Of a stretch of DNA of 64,000 nucleotides, positions 1-13,594 are shown in pieces (within the stretch, counting starts at the first letter, position 1; the number at the start of each line of letters is the position of its first letter). The translations under genes were made by a program, and so were the position numbers. Source of the DNA: Lethocerus indicus (lineage: Eukaryota; Arthropoda; Insecta; Hemiptera; Belostomatidae). The stretch lies in NCBI GenBank assembly GCA_019843655.1, contig JACDQD010000005.1, positions 28,592,954 through 28,656,953 on the forward strand. Reading direction: 5' to 3'. Below the pieces are notes generated by a model. The model was given only the letters and a program-made list of their open reading frames with translations, was not told the origin of the DNA and did not search any database.

Positions 1-447
1 ACAATAATGTCTGTATTGTTGATATTCACATACATGCAGGCTTGAATTTTCCTATTGTAAGCTATTTACAGACCTCACAAAGTATTTAACTTACTAATTA
101 TTGCAGTGTCAATACAGATGTTTTATTAATTATCAATGTTTATTCAAAATCAATCTAAGTTAGTTTATGTAATTTATTTGCTTATATAATAAGTGTGTAC
201 TTTCCAATTCAATAAATATTTGAAACTTAGTTTATATAATTTTATAACCACCAACTTTCTTAGTGAGAGCATTTTGCAGTAAATTTAGTGAAATATTTTA
301 ATGATAATGTGTTTTAGTTAAACACATATATTTCTTTCACATTGAAAATAGTTCTATTGAATGATCTAGAGGGAGAGGGAGAGAAACACAAATTTCTTTC
401 ATAATGAATAAACATTTTATTTCACAATGTTACAACAATCTTTGCAT

Positions 448-450
<3 letters not shown>

Positions 451-500
<50 letters not shown>
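451..500. repeat. (AT)n microsatellite
   Basis: An uninterrupted run of 25 AT dinucleotides, in AT-rich gene-free DNA. Confidence 0.95.
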
Positions 501-502
<2 letters not shown>

Positions 503-3423
503 AACAGTTGAAACCTTCTGCTGTTTCATCCTTACACACTCATCTTTTAGCCACAAAACGTTAATCTGGTTAAGAATGTACAACTATGAGACTATGAACA
601 ACACTGAACTGATATTAATATTTGTGTTTACTCACTTGCTAAATGTTTAATTCAGTTTGAATAGAATACACCTAAATCAATAATTTACATCCCAACGAAT
701 ATTTGGGTGATTATATTTTTCAGTGTTCACAACATAAGAGTAATGAGATGTGAAAGTGCGGGCTATTGCATAAAGTTGCACTGATGATTCTCTGCCTACT
801 GTTTATTTTAATTTTTTACTTAATTATTTATCATATTATACCATTCAATAAATAGGCTAAATCCCTTCCATAACATAATTTTTCTAGTATTAAAAAATAA
901 TCAATTTTACTCCATGATCGCTTTCATAAAACCATTATAATTCATTTAAACTAACTCACTTTAACAATGGTGGATGGGAGTGATTATGATTTTTCCAAAG
1001 TTGTAGAAATGATAAAAATAAATTTTACATTCTGTTGTTTGCTTTTGATGATGAAATCCTAAGTCAGTTCATTGTTTATTGTTGAACAAGAAAAATGTGA
1101 AAATAATATCTTATAATGAAATAATTTGAAAGTCTCTCAAAGTGAATTATTCCCCATCCTCAAAATGATACTGCTGTGTTCTCTAAAAGAATGATATGCA
1201 GTAGAAGTTTAATATAAAGATGATATGACAGGATATGTTTTGCTGATGTACACACAGAACAAGATGACACAGACACTTAAAGTACATAAAGCAGTGTAGT
1301 CAGTACTTATATTCCATAAGTTTGTTTTGTAAAATTTTCATTAGTTAATCTTAAATATTACAATAATTAATATCTCTTGAAATGATACAGAATAAATTAA
1401 TTATGTACTTCTTATACATATTGATGTCTATTTCATAAAGTGTTTTATAATTAATATAATGCATATTTAAGTTTCCATATATTTAAGGTATATACTTTTT
1501 TCAATATGACTATATTGTATACAGTCCTACCTTGAGGAAAACAAGTCATTTACTGCAATACTACCAGCTGTTAACTGTTTTTGTTTGAAACCTAACTTAA
1601 AATACATATTTAACTGAAGCACCACAAAATATCATTATAATTTAACAAAATGTTTCATAATATAAAGTAACAGATTAATAAACATTTCTGTTTAATACCT
1701 ACATCAAAATATATGTTGATTTTCTTACACATTTTAGGTTTAATAACATTATAATGAAATTATAATACTAATTGTTCTTAATGCCATTTTACATTTATTA
1801 CTCTCAAAATAGACTTTGACATTTAAATGCAATTATTATTGTCTTATAAACAAGAGATTTGTATATCTAGATGCTAAATCTCTTAATAAGGTGAGAGCAT
1901 GGACTGTAGATTTTTTTTGTAATAATATATTCATCATTCTAATCTATTATCACGTTGCATAGTAATAACTCTGCTAAAAAATTATCACATTTGCCACAGT
2001 TCTTATCGAATACTGGCACTGTTAACAAGGAAAGATTTTAATGTGGATATTTCAATCATTTATTGTAGTAATATTTTATATAATGTTTGTTACTAATCTG
2101 AAACAATAATTGGGCCTGTTTTATGTTTTAAAATTTAACTTAATATAAAAACTCATTACACATATATAAATACATTACGTACATACACAGCCAAAATTAT
2201 AAAAACAACATTACTTGATTTTTGTGAGTATTACATTATAGATAACTACATATATTTACATAAAATACACTCTGATACATCTTGAACATTTTTATTGTAT
2301 ATGACTTTTACACTTAATTTCAATTCTAAATATTCAAATGGTTAATCGGATGATACGCATATGTTGAAGTGGTTACCAGTTTCCCTGACCAAATTATTGC
2401 TACTCATTTAGTTTTAGAGTACATTACATGTATAATTTTCATAAACCGGTTTTCTGTAAATAATTTAATTAAAGAAGTCTCATTTGGTGCATTTTGTGAC
2501 CTTACTATTAGGCACTATAAAGTACACTTTTTCTGGAAATTTTATCCAAACACAAACTAGCTAAAAGGCTTGCTTGCATAAAGAAAAAAATATTGAATAT
2601 TTGTGCAAAAATTGTGTTCACATTTAAAGGCAGCTATGTTTTTTTTAAGATTATTCAGGCCGGAAGAAAGGATGGGAACAGTACATTAGTCATTCTTTTT
2701 TTCTCAAAGTAAAATTCTAAATAGGATGCGGAAATGAAGATTATTATTGTCGCATCATTTATTTTCAAAATACTGCAACAAATTCAAATGAATGTGAAAA
2801 ATATACTTTCCCAAAATTTATTCTTAATTCCTGTCATGATGGTTGATTTTTAGGTGGAGGGATAGACAAAGCAAATTTGTGTGTTATTATATACATTGTT
2901 TTAAATATTATATATATATATATATATAGTCAATTCTGAATGTCACAACTAATATATTCTAAAGTGTATCTAACAACTATGCTTTCTAACAGATTCCTAA
3001 ATTTATAATTATATATAAGAAAAACTAAGTACAGTTACGTATTGTCATTAGTTAATGAAATGCTTTCTTTGCAGAGCATTTCAGCATCACCATTATTATT
3101 GTCGACTGCAATTCTTCAAAAGGCAGGTTTTATCTTATTTTTAATGAATCGCCCAAAATAAAGTGAATTTAATTTTTCATAATTCTTTTAACAAAGTTAT
3201 ATTTTTATTGTATGATGGTAATCCGATTCGGGAATTTCTTTTAAGGCGTTAATAATAATAATAATAGGGTAATAGTGCGAATTGTTGTCCCACTCAATAG
3301 CCCTCTAAAATGTTTAGACCAGTTTGACAGTAGATAATTTTAATCCAGCCAAGATGCTTAAATATCCCTACCATATTTTCTTACAAGGTGGCAACACTCC
3401 CTCAATAATTTACTGGCTTATTA

Positions 3424-3429
3424 TTTATT
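3424..3429 (-). terminator. Candidate poly(A) signal of the SLC6 gene
   Basis: AATAAA on the minus strand (tttatt on plus), about 110 nt downstream of the stop codon. The surroundings are AT-rich, so a chance match is possible. Confidence 0.35.
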
Positions 3430-3539
3430 TTTTCTTTTCGAATAACCGTTTAATTTATGACTAGTTAATTTTAAATGCTTATATTCAAAATAAATACCAT
3501 TTTACATATAACATGGTATTGTACTTATGGTTGAAATGA

Positions 3540-6500
3540 CTAAGTGTCATCGTCTTCTTCCAGCCGGCCCGTAGGGCAGCAGAGCCCTTCTGATCCGTCA
3601 GACCTAATGCAGAACAGCATCGTTTCAGCGGTAGTCACTTCGTGTTCGACTATACCGTGGAATTCTTTTAGATCCGATGTCGGAAACCAGGCTTTCTCAT
3701 TATCGTCTATCATTACAATACCGAGAGCCCTGCAGCACAAAAGGAATAGCATTATTAATTCCTATAACACGAATGAATATAGTAACGTCAACATTTGGTC
3801 TTAAAAATAGATCCGTTTCAATTTCCCTCCATCGTCTTACCTGCAGATGGCGACTGTCGGTATCCAGAGTACCGCGACGAGTACCAAGAACCCGATGAGG
3901 AAAAAGGACCATACCGGCCATTCCTTGCGTACGGTGACCCCCTGAGAAGGTACCCAGGCTGGGTAGCCGCTACCGTCGACCACCAGCTCGCAAATACTCG
4001 CCACCAGTATCAGTATCATGGCCAATGGCGACAGATATTTCCAACAGATCAGCCAGTAGAGTCCCGGCCGGTTACCGATCATAAGCTCTATGTCGTCAGC
4101 GAACCTGAAACAAACCAAATTTTAATGCAATCGCGTGCACCACTTGTATTCGGCAATACAAGCAACGTGTATTGTAATTTTTTATAAAACTCTTTAGGTG
4201 AGATACAAGCGATTCAGAAAACTCGGGAGTTAGCTATAAATCTACTCTGAATGCAATTAATAGTTTTAGAACCGTATACGGACATGAAGGCTGAAACCAT
4301 GGAGTACACCTTAACATTTATATTTTTATACGTCGATGTCAATAAATATTCGATCAATACATTAAAACACAAAAAATACGTTGCAAATTACATCAATATA
4401 TACTAGATAATATACTGAAATATTGTCGTCACTTATATACTGTATATAATGAATATTTAAGATATCGTACTGTACAACTTGATATTTATAACCGAAATAG
4501 TATATGTCAAATTGAATTATGAGTCGAGATATAAACGAAAAGGGGCAGCTGTAATATTACGGGGCTCTGATCACTGCCAGAATAACATGGCCATTAACGA
4601 GGTTGATACGGCGCTATGGGATACTACACGCACGACCCCTGAGTCTCGCTGGCTTGCCGTACAGTAACGCCGTAGAGTTTAATTATTTCGGATTTTTTAT
4701 TATCACGGATTTAAGCCTCTGAACTTTTATGCACTTAGTCTGAAATTTAAAATATGTGTTCTAATATAATATAACCTAACTTCCTAACAGATAGGAAATG
4801 GTTATCTACACTTTTCAATGTCTCTCGCTTGAACCCGTTTTAAACAATAGACATAGTCAAACTTTTATTCTTGGATTTTCTTCGATATTTTCGATCTAGC
4901 CCATTATTCCTCCCTTATTCCCAACTTTGAAATATTTAATGAAATCGAAGCCAAAACGTAAGCCGCTTAAGCCCCCTCCCTCCTTCCATCTTCCCCCTTT
5001 CATAGTAGATTATCAAAAGACACTTAGCAGCGGCTGTTAGGGCGCGATAAAGTGATTACCGTCGCGTTGTCTCAGCCCGATAAATTCTGCTAGTTCTCAG
5101 AGATTTGAAAGTTCCTGAGAGGGATAGATAGTTTTCTCAAACCTCTTCCAATAGCTTTACCAACCGTAATTCCATTTTCTGTATTACGGCATCGTATTAT
5201 CTATTGGAATTAAGATGTTCACTAGGATGAACCCGAATCCCAGTGGCTAAGAATTTATTTGGGGGTATAATTATAACTGCCGAAGGATTTTTATTTTATA
5301 AGGATATATTAATGGTATATTATATCAACGTATAAGAATAGCATTCTATCAGAATAAACGGGTCTTTGGCTAAGTGCGAGTAATATTTCCAATATATCCA
5401 GTTTCCTGTAAGCGTTATACTTGAAATTGGACTGAAACGGCGTTGATGACGGAACATTGCTCTGCGAAAATCAATCCAGAGTGGTGTTTTGAAAGCGCGC
5501 GTAACTCGGTATGACTGTAAATAAGCCTGTGCATATTTAACTGCTTGGGATCGGATCAATGGGCAGGGGCCGGACGTGCGTCACCCACATAACAAGCCCC
5601 CGCAACAACAATCACTCCAGTGCGTGCCAAAGTGACAAAGCATTTCAATATTCAGAAGAAAAAACATTTTCATAATTTTTTTTAGCCACGACTGTTGTGA
5701 TCCGGACTTTTGCAAAACCAGTTTAGGCTGCTCGCCATCTTCAGTAGCTTTCCAATAGCTGATTTAAAATTCATACCAATATGCCCCAGCAATAAGCGCA
5801 CTACCTTATGCAAATAAACATTATCCCTTAATCGCTCCGTTATCCCTACAAATTACAAAAGCCGCGGTATTATTTTATGACGCTGATTTTGCGCCGGCTG
5901 CTCCATTATATACCATTGAATAAATAATAAAACAAAAACAATTCGTACCCGTACCTTTTGAGACCGTAAACGTATGCGACGGCCAAACACTCGCAGAGGG
6001 CGATGATTAGCAGGGGAAAATTTCCGCTGAAGTTGTCAAACAGTATGAAGACGTAGTTGCCAGCGCCGTGAGCGAAGCTCATCGATATTACGCAGCATAT
6101 TAGGCACATGACGCCTGGAAGAAAGGGTTTTATATATTAGTTTCAAAATTCGCATTTCCTCTCATCGATACCCCCGTACACAGTTTGACCAGTTACCTGT
6201 CAGAATCTCTTTTCTCAAATTCGGAAACAGTTTCATGTCGACGATGGACGTGACGACTCCTTCCAGCGTTCCGAACTGGGAGTCTATTCCGAGCGTGAAC
6301 AACATCAAAAAGAAGAGAACTGACCAAAATTGAGAGCCGGGGAACTGATCAATTGCCTCAGTGAAAATTATAAAAGCCAGCCCCGTGCCTGCGGCTGACT
6401 GGAAAAAAGGGGTAAGATTATGATTTATTACTGCCAACACCCTCTAATAGAAAATATAATGATTTTTATTTTGAAAATGATTAATGGTGTAAAATTATAC

Positions 6501-9500
6501 AGCGGTCCCCCGAATCGGACCGCTAATATCCTAATATTACGAATATAGCGTCTGTTATAAAAGAGAGTATTGAACCGCGATTAATTCTGATATTAAAGCT
6601 GAGTAAATTGTTATTACGTTATCCAACTCTTTCTGCAAATCGCACACCGGCAAATCGGGAATTGACGAGACGGCGGTGCTCTCCTGTGTATATGTCATTT
6701 GGGTCAGCAGTGGGAGGGACGTCGACTCTTCCCAATCGGTATGGCCGTAATACGAGAACAGAGTCGCGTTCCTTTCGGCCAGACACTTTTCGTAATTCAG
6801 CGTCGCTTTGAATCCTACAACAGGTGAAAATAAAGATTTGAACGGGAACAAATGAATAACTAGCGGGCGTCTTTTAGGTATACCGGTTGGTTGCTTGAGC
6901 TTACCGATGACGGAGAAAACTACTATGCCGGCAAACATGGAAGTGAAACAGTTGGTCAACGAGACCATAATGGCGTCTCTGTAACAGTTGTTATTTACAG
7001 GGTTGTACGAGGAAAAGGCTATTAGGCCGCCGAAAGCGAGGCCCAGCGAAAAAAAGATCTGCGTCCCAGCCTCCAGCCAGACAACCGGATCTGTCAGTTT
7101 GTACCACTGCAATGTGAAATTATCGGTTACAAAATTGAAATATTGGAAACGTTCAAATGCTCGTCGAAATTTTAACGGTGGTCTTATTTTCAACAGTATT
7201 ACCTTCGGCGTAAACAGGTGTCTCAATCCGTTGGACATACCGTGTAATGTGACGCCTCTGAAGAAAAATATAATGAGTACGATGTAAGGAAACGTGGCCG
7301 TTACGTATACTACCTGAAAACAATTGTATCAAAGTACAAACCGTATACAGGAAACAGAATTAAAATAATCATTAATATTGTGATTTTATGAGCTGTCTGA
7401 AAAGCCAGAAAATTTTCCATACTGGTAACGTATGGAATTCCATTTTAATTCCATTTGATCGTGTCCCTGAAATTTAATGACGCAAAATAACGATGCAATG
7501 CAGTCTGTGGTACCTTCCCTGAGGATGCAATTCCTTTGATCATGCACATATAGACAAGGATCCAAGCTATGACTAGTGCAAGCGCTATTTTCCAGTTGAA
7601 GGGCTGGGGACTGTTGATATCTTCGGATACCATCAGCGTTGTTCTATACCAGAAATATTGAGTCGGTGTACTAGCCTGAAAACACATATTTTCCAGCAAT
7701 AAATATACGGATTAATAATAATTATATTAGCAATAATAAAAACTATATATTGACAAAATTATATAACGAAGTACCTGATATAAACAAAAACAAATGTGAT
7801 TATATATTATACTTACCACACACTCTGGTTCCAATGCATATGAACCGTTACTAAAATATTTGTGAGGGCACTTAGCCCATGGCAGTTCTGCCTGAAAGCT
7901 CTGAAAAGTAAATAAGATGTTTGACTTATAAATTATTTTATTATAATTTACCTTTATAGTATCTTATGAACTAAAAATACAATATATAATTTGTTATGGC
8001 AATAGATTTTATTAGTAATATTTGGTACGAGAACGTTTCAGTATCGCTGTTAAAATTGCGAAAAGCCATTCTTTAAACGTCCCTTTTTAGTAATGTCCTA
8101 AATTTGAACATAAGAAAATCAGGTTACCTGTACGAAGTAAAAGAGGCACCACGCGATAATAGTATTATAATAGAGTGCAACATTAAAGGAAACTACGGCG
8201 CTGCTGATGCCTATTCCTGCAAGGTAGGGCGAGACCTGGTTCCAAACACCGATCGCTCCTTTCCTCAGCCTCTGGCCGATGGCAAGCTCCAGGTAGAAGA
8301 TGGGAATACCCTCGATGGCCAGCATTATGAAATACGGTATCAGGAAGGCGCCTGCAAATTATTACAGACACTTTTAAGATTAAAATTACGTTAGGTGACA
8401 TTTTTTACCCGAACCATCGCATCTAAAATTTTGATGGGACACACTGGAATTAATATGTGTTCTATCTCACTGAGTGTTAGAATCTATACCACTTAGTATA
8501 GGTTCGTGATGTTTCTGTCTCCTTTCGCTGGTTTGGTCTTTTAATAGACCGGTTTCGGCTACTCGCCATCTTCAGTAGCGGTGTTAGTCACTGTTAGCAC
8601 TTTGGATGTTTTTTGCATCCTCACTGCACTGTCACTTTCACATGTACTGTAAGGTGCTATATGTAAGGCGCTAATACTAAAATGTAAGACAGACATTTGT
8701 TGCGGGCTAGTATTAGGTGCGCCGTACTATTGCTAGTAGCATTAAACTGAATACACTACAACCAGCTCGGTACAAGTGACGGTGACAGTGCAGTGAGGAT
8801 ACCCAAAGAACACTACTTACTAGAAAACAATTGATTTCAACATGAAAATTTAAACTTGCCCAAGATAGGCAAATGCAGTAATCAATTGTAGAATATTGTT
8901 ATTTTATTTCTATACCTGACGGTCCTAAATAATAATAACAAATTCATTTGACAGTGTTACCTATAGAGGCGCGTTTAATCAGTTGAAGCAGAGTTACCAT
9001 TTAGAATATCCCTCCCTGTATACTCGATTAGGCTATAGTACATGTGAAAGTGACAGTGCAGTGAGGATGCCCAAAAACATCCAAAGTGCAAACAGTGACT
9101 AACACCGCTACTGAAGATGGCGAGCAGCCGAAACCGGTCTAGCAAAAGACCAAACCAGCGAGAGGAGACAGAAACATCACGAACCTACAATATTCCAACC
9201 CCTCGCAGACCACAAAACAGGTATATTAAACTATACCACTTAGTGTTTTGTAAGGCCTGTAGGTTTCACAAATTAAGTGAAAGACTATCGAGATATTTAC
9301 CTCCTCCGTTCTTCTGCGCCAGGTAGGGGAACCTCCAGACGTTGCCGAGGCCGACCGCGTATCCGACGGTGGCCAATAGGAAGGTGAGCTTGCTGTCCCA
9401 GGACTCCCTGTCGTCCTCCCCGCACTCCGGCCTGAACATCGGCTTGCCCTCTTCCTGCGTTATCGCATTCGTCTGCTTCAGCATGCCGGGCTGAAAACGG

Positions 9501-10180
9501 CCAACAAACAGTAAATAGGCCTGACTGAAGGAGATACAAACAAATTTGTATGGTTAAAAACCGAGGAGATATCCAGACCGTCGGCGTTTGAGCCCCCGCT
9601 GTGGGTATTACGGGTGGGAAAGGTATGAATACCTCACTCGTTGAGACGGGAATGGAAAATTAGGAACCGGGATTTTATAACTTGGTCGACTGTCGATGTC
9701 TCGTGGCCGATCAGAAACATACCGGGGAACATTAAAGATGGTTTCGAAGGAGTTTTGATTTGAAAGTAGACTTTTTAGTAGACTTTTAGCCGATTCTGTT
9801 GAGTCGGGCATGAGAAATCCTGTTTCTTCATCGATATATCGTACTATTGTACGCGTGCGGTGCCTCGGGCCTATATATGAAGTATTTACGCGGCTTATAC
9901 TTATAATTCCGAGCGAGGTTATTAGTTTACCTTCGTGTTGGGGCTGGTGTCCTCGAACGCGATGTTAGTGGCGCCGTAGCCGCCGGCCGTCGTCGTCCCG
10001 TTCTCTAGGGCCACCAGCCGACCCTTCATCTCCTTCAGCTCGAGCCTGTCCAGCGAGCGCTGGGGGTTCAGGTCCCTGGAGCTCTGCCTCCTCACTAGGT
10101 GGGCCGTGTTCGCCATTATCTCTCTCGCACTATGTAGACACGCTCGACAGCTTCTACAATTACAACTCCATTCGTCAGTC
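3540..10180 (-). CDS. SLC6-family Na+/Cl--dependent amino-acid transporter (SLC6A15/SLC6A17-like)
   Basis: A plasma-membrane or vesicular symporter of the neurotransmitter:sodium symporter family. Coding exons, 5' to 3' on the minus strand: 10116-9931, 9490-9301, 8351-8128, 7900-7817, 7675-7514, 7313-7203, 7106-6905, 6814-6618, 6398-6197, 6114-5955, 4104-3841, 3729-3540. All joins keep frame and use GT-AG, giving 723 aa plus stop; human SLC6A15 and SLC6A17 are about 730 aa. The TM1 signature [10 protein letters not shown] (residues 109-118), the ELAIGQ region after TM2, [11 protein letters not shown] (TM6-7) and [12 protein letters not shown] (TM8) are clear. N-glycosylation sequons at N218 and N402 fall in predicted extracellular loops. 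The chosen ATG has A at -3 and G at +4. The first coding exon is preceded by a splice acceptor (AG at 10181-10182), so at least one non-coding 5' exon lies further upstream and was not located. Residue patterns fit the A15/A17 amino-acid branch better than the monoamine or GABA branches. The substrate is inferred only from family. Confidence 0.93.
4393..4690 (+). repeat. Dispersed repeat family B, copy 1 (in SLC6 intron)
   Basis: This segment of the intron between transporter exons 10 and 11 aligns over about 300 nt with 10965-11265. Shared landmarks in order are 'atcaatatatactaga', 'attgaattatgag', 'gccagaataacatggccatta', 'actacacgcacgaccc', 'ctggcttgccg' and 'gcgccgta' (here 'acgccgta'). 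It has no coding capacity. I cannot assign it to a named superfamily. Both full copies lie in the same orientation. Confidence 0.8.
5685..5755 (+). repeat. Dispersed repeat family A fragment (diverged)
   Basis: It contains 'ctgctcgccatcttcagtag' preceded by a degraded version of the '...cttttgctagaccggtttcggctgctc' block found at 8500-8647 and 30558-30714. It lies in the same transporter intron as repeat B copy 1. Confidence 0.6.
8484..8497 (+). repeat. Left 14-bp direct repeat (putative TSD)
   Basis: CTATACCACTTAGT, identical to 9231-9244 on the far side of the foldback insertion. Confidence 0.75.
8498..9230. mobile_element. Foldback insertion of repeat family A in SLC6 intron 2
   Basis: Two long arms are inverted relative to one another: 8500-8647 and 9038-9187, about 150 nt each and nearly identical. 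They start 'aggttcgtgatgtttctgtc' and end 'cactttcacatgtac'. A partial third arm lies at about 8771-8810. The insertion is flanked by identical 14-bp direct repeats CTATACCACTTAGT at 8484-8497 and 9231-9244, which look like a target-site duplication. The right side has an extra non-palindromic tail of about 43 nt ending in an A/T-rich stretch, so the element is not a simple symmetric TIR transposon. I see no open reading frame for a transposase or reverse transcriptase. The long, variable duplication and one-sided tail would fit a non-autonomous retroelement; this is inference. Confidence 0.75.
9231..9244 (+). repeat. Right 14-bp direct repeat (putative TSD)
   Basis: CTATACCACTTAGT, identical to 8484-8497. 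Confidence 0.75.
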
Positions 10181-10964
10181 CTGAAAATATATAACACTAT
10201 ATAACACACTGATGAACTAATATGTATTTGTATAAATACGGCTAGGAACTGGTGATGGTTCGAAGGCTGGAATAGTGGATTGAAAAACCAAAATTATCGT
10301 AACAGCGTTTCGGGAAATAATTTGTCCTCGCGTATGATAAAAATAGGAATTCTAAAACCGAAATTTTAATTTCGCCCGAGTTAATACCACCACGTCAATA
10401 TTCATCCCATTCCGGCTATTTCCATTCCGCAGGTGCTTGTATCTCTCACCTATATTCAGAATTATTTCGTAACACCGGAATTCGCTTTTCCCCACTGTGC
10501 AGTGCTTATAACCGACTGCTGTTAACTGTGGCGGGTGAACAGAGTAAACGAAACTATGTCAAACAGATGAAATTTTGTTTGTTGGTAGGTTCGATTTACT
10601 TTCGGCGCAGTAGCGCAGTGGGCGTAGAGATATCCCGCCCACCCGACAATATCTGCCCACGCGTTCAAGAAAGGACTGAAATAATGCCCGCTCTATACAC
10701 GGCCCCAAAACGGCGTGTGGGCTGCTAATTGAATATCGAACTGACTTCAATGTAGATACACGTGCTCCGAACGGCAGACCGAGCCTCTTTTTATTACTTT
10801 TACCCTTTTTCCAATATTATCAGTGTCGTACAAATAAACGGGCACAATTCGCGATCAGTCCGGTTGCTGGCCTAAATTAAATGTCATCAAATAATTAAAG
10901 CGTGTAAAACGGTATTTTCAGTTCTCGAAACAACTTTGAGAGGGAATAAAAAACAAGTGTTTTA

Positions 10965-11265
10965 TCAATATATACTAGATAGTACAATAACAAGTAAAAT
11001 AGCCTTGTCGTTTATATATACTGATTGTTTCAGCATGTATGGAAAAAACATCATACGGTACAGAATGGTATTCATTCCGCTGTAATATATGTCAGATTGA
11101 ATTATGAGTTGAGATATAAAAGGGGCAGATACATTATTGTCGGGCTCCGATCGTTGCCAGAATAACATGGCCATTAGCGAGGCCTAAAACGGCGCTATGT
11201 GATACTACACGCACGACCCGAACGTCGTGCTGGCTTGCCGATTCAAAGCGCCGTATAGTTTAATT
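10965..11265 (+). repeat. Dispersed repeat family B, copy 2
   Basis: Same orientation and order of blocks as 4393-4690. Near its 3' end it can fold: GGCGCT (about 11192) pairs with AGCGCC (about 11247), and inside that CACGAC pairs with GTCGTG around a short loop. It has no coding potential. The same 3' module recurs at 13595-13685. Confidence 0.8.
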
Positions 11266-11746
11266 AATTTGAATATATTAAGCCGCGCAATTTATGCCTC
11301 TGCGCTATTATGCGAGTAAGATGAAATTTAAAATATTTATGATTACATAAGTTGTATTTAAAACAAGCTAATAGTAGACACACTGTTTGCAATATTGATA
11401 GGGTGATAATAGAAAAATCAGGAAATGTAATATCGAAAGAAAAGGTTATTAATTTTAATCATTCCTTGAACTACTTATATATTCAAAATTCATTTTATAA
11501 AACTGAAAATTCACTTTTTATTATTAATATTTGAAGTTTCCTAATCGTATTGAGACCTGTCCTTAGGCTAATGGTGGGCACATGTTATGAGGATGTCATC
11601 CTCGTCACGCCATATTTTGCCGGAGGCCAGTCGTGCAAAACTCCGCGGCGGGAGGGAAATTTTATTTTTTCCCCGAAATCCCCCGCCCCCCGCCCCGCCC
11701 ACACAGACCACGAATGACAGGCCCCGTGCCAGCCCCGCCGGGCTAT

Positions 11747-11895
11747 GATTTATAACCCACGTAAACCTCATATCTTACAATGATTTTCCCTTTTTTTCTC
11801 CCCCTTCATATAGTATGCTGATTTCGACCCAACTTCCAGGCACCGAGGGAATTTTCATGATTGAAAAATTCCGGAGAATAAATTACTTCAATCGA
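11747..11895 (+). repeat. Diverged repeat pair C, copy 1
   Basis: The order 'gatttataacccacgtaaa', 'tcatatctta', a pyrimidine-rich tract, 'ccgaggga', 'gattgaaaaattccgga' and 'ataaatt' is repeated with substitutions at 12361-12500. Same strand, about 610 nt apart. Family unknown. Confidence 0.65.
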
Positions 11896-12360
11896 ACTGT
11901 TGCTGCCTCTCCAGGCGGTGTTGAAAAAATAGTAGGCAAAATAACAAATTTATAGTACCTTCCCGGTTTATTTATGTAATTTATTGGGCATGATCGATTA
12001 AGATTAATATCTGCGATGAGAAACACGAAAAGCGTATAGTTTAATGTAAAAAACCTCTGAACATTTACAATATTGATGCAATTAGGCATAATGTAAACAT
12101 TCAGTACAAAAATGTACGTATACAGTACTGAATTTTGTTCACCTAATAATTGGCCTATTGCAAGTACGCATGATATTCGAAACACTGTCCAACCGTTTCA
12201 GAAATATTTTGTACTCAATTTTTAATTTACCCCGCGGTTGTACTATATTTAAAAATCTCAAACGTACATCAACCGTTCACATTTTTTCCTGAAATCCTAG
12301 GCCGTTCCTAGAGCTGTTCAGAATATTTAATTCGTCAGATGATAGAATACGGTTCAAAGC

Positions 12361-12500
12361 GATTTATGACCCGCGTAAAGGTCATATCTTATTGGATGAC
12401 TGAGCTCCCTTCCTTTCCCCATAGTTCGGTGTAGTGAACCGAACGCCAGGGGAACTCGTACGATCGAAAAATGCCGGACGATAAATTCTTTGCCCGATTT
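12361..12500 (+). repeat. Diverged repeat pair C, copy 2
   Basis: Begins 'gatttatgacccgcgtaaa' and ends near 'cggacgataaattc'. It parallels 11747-11895 block for block, with point changes and small indels. Confidence 0.65.
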
Positions 12501-13594
12501 CTTGCGGATCTGTTCGGCGGACTCCAACAAATAATTTAAGGCGAGCCGCCATCTGAATATGAATTGTTGAATGTTTATTTCGTTTTAAAATAAGACTAAT
12601 GCGACAATTAAGTACACGATATTAATAACAAGACAGTGGCTATGGACTTTTCCTCCTCCAATGTTCTGCCTAGCCAGTGTGGTTAACATTTAAATCGCCT
12701 ATTAGGAGAAATGTATCCAGATATTTCTTGTATTTTTTGTCATTTTTTTATATAATTGAGCGTAAATAATTCATAGGATGTTTACAATTATACTCTCCGG
12801 CGTAGAAATATGTAAAGCACACACTAACATGTGCCTTATTAAACGTTTTATACCCTGGCACTATCCATGAACAAAAACACGTCTAATTTTAATATATTTT
12901 ATTTTAAATTTATAAATATTTATATTTTTTTAAATATCTCAGCGAGGCGTGTCTACGTCTGAAAAAAGTATAAAGAATTCATTTCTCCGGTCCACAAAAA
13001 TGCATAGGACGGTGGATTATAAGAAAAATAGAGATCAGATTTTTATTTTTGATTAAGATCTAAAAGTCAGTTTGTGTGTGTACCATTTCAACAAAGATAG
13101 TTAGCATTCTCCTCCGCCTCTTTAGCCGAGCACGAGTTAGATAACGTTCTTGTAGCCCAAGCGCTTAGCTGTAGAGCTTAACTCAGTGGGCGGATTCCAC
13201 GATGGGCCCCTGTTCAAACATCGCTTAACATACTGTGTACTGGTACTATCCCGCTGCATTCTCTTAAATAGCCTAAATTTGAAATCCTCTCTGGAAGCGT
13301 ACATCAGAACTAGATACAACTAGAACGAGTTCGGGAGATGTTTACCGACAGCTTATTTCCTTTATAAGCTCCTTTAAAAAGGATGTTAATTTATTTGAAG
13401 CCGAAATTCATTCTTCGATCTTCGTTATGAATACCTTGAGATATTTTGCTTTCATATACCCCTTCGAAAGAGGCGACTCAAGAAGTAATACTCGTACGCG
13501 ATTCTAAAATTATTAGGTGCTCCAAAAATCGATAGTAAATATAATAAAATTGCTCAATACTCAAGTAAAGACGTCCTAGCCACATGTTATAAGG

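Larger units (their letters stand above)
1..3539. other. AT-rich, CpG-poor spacer without recognisable gene
   Basis: This stretch is strongly AT-rich with few CpG dinucleotides. The only open frame of any length (63 codons near 2369-2560) has no recognisable domain and looks like chance. It contains (AT)n runs at 451-500 and about 2910-2928. The tail nearest the transporter gene probably includes that gene's 3' UTR: a minus-strand AATAAA lies at 3424-3429, about 110 nt past the stop codon. It could also hold an intron or UTR of a gene that lies outside the window; nothing visible decides this. Confidence 0.6.

Noticed and set aside
9090..9170. CTGAAGA ... GAAAC in the family A arm resembles the hammerhead ribozyme core (CUGANGA, GAAA)
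   Set aside because: Stem II needs an extra unpaired base, and the expected cleavage triplet after stem III is absent, so the fold is not supported.
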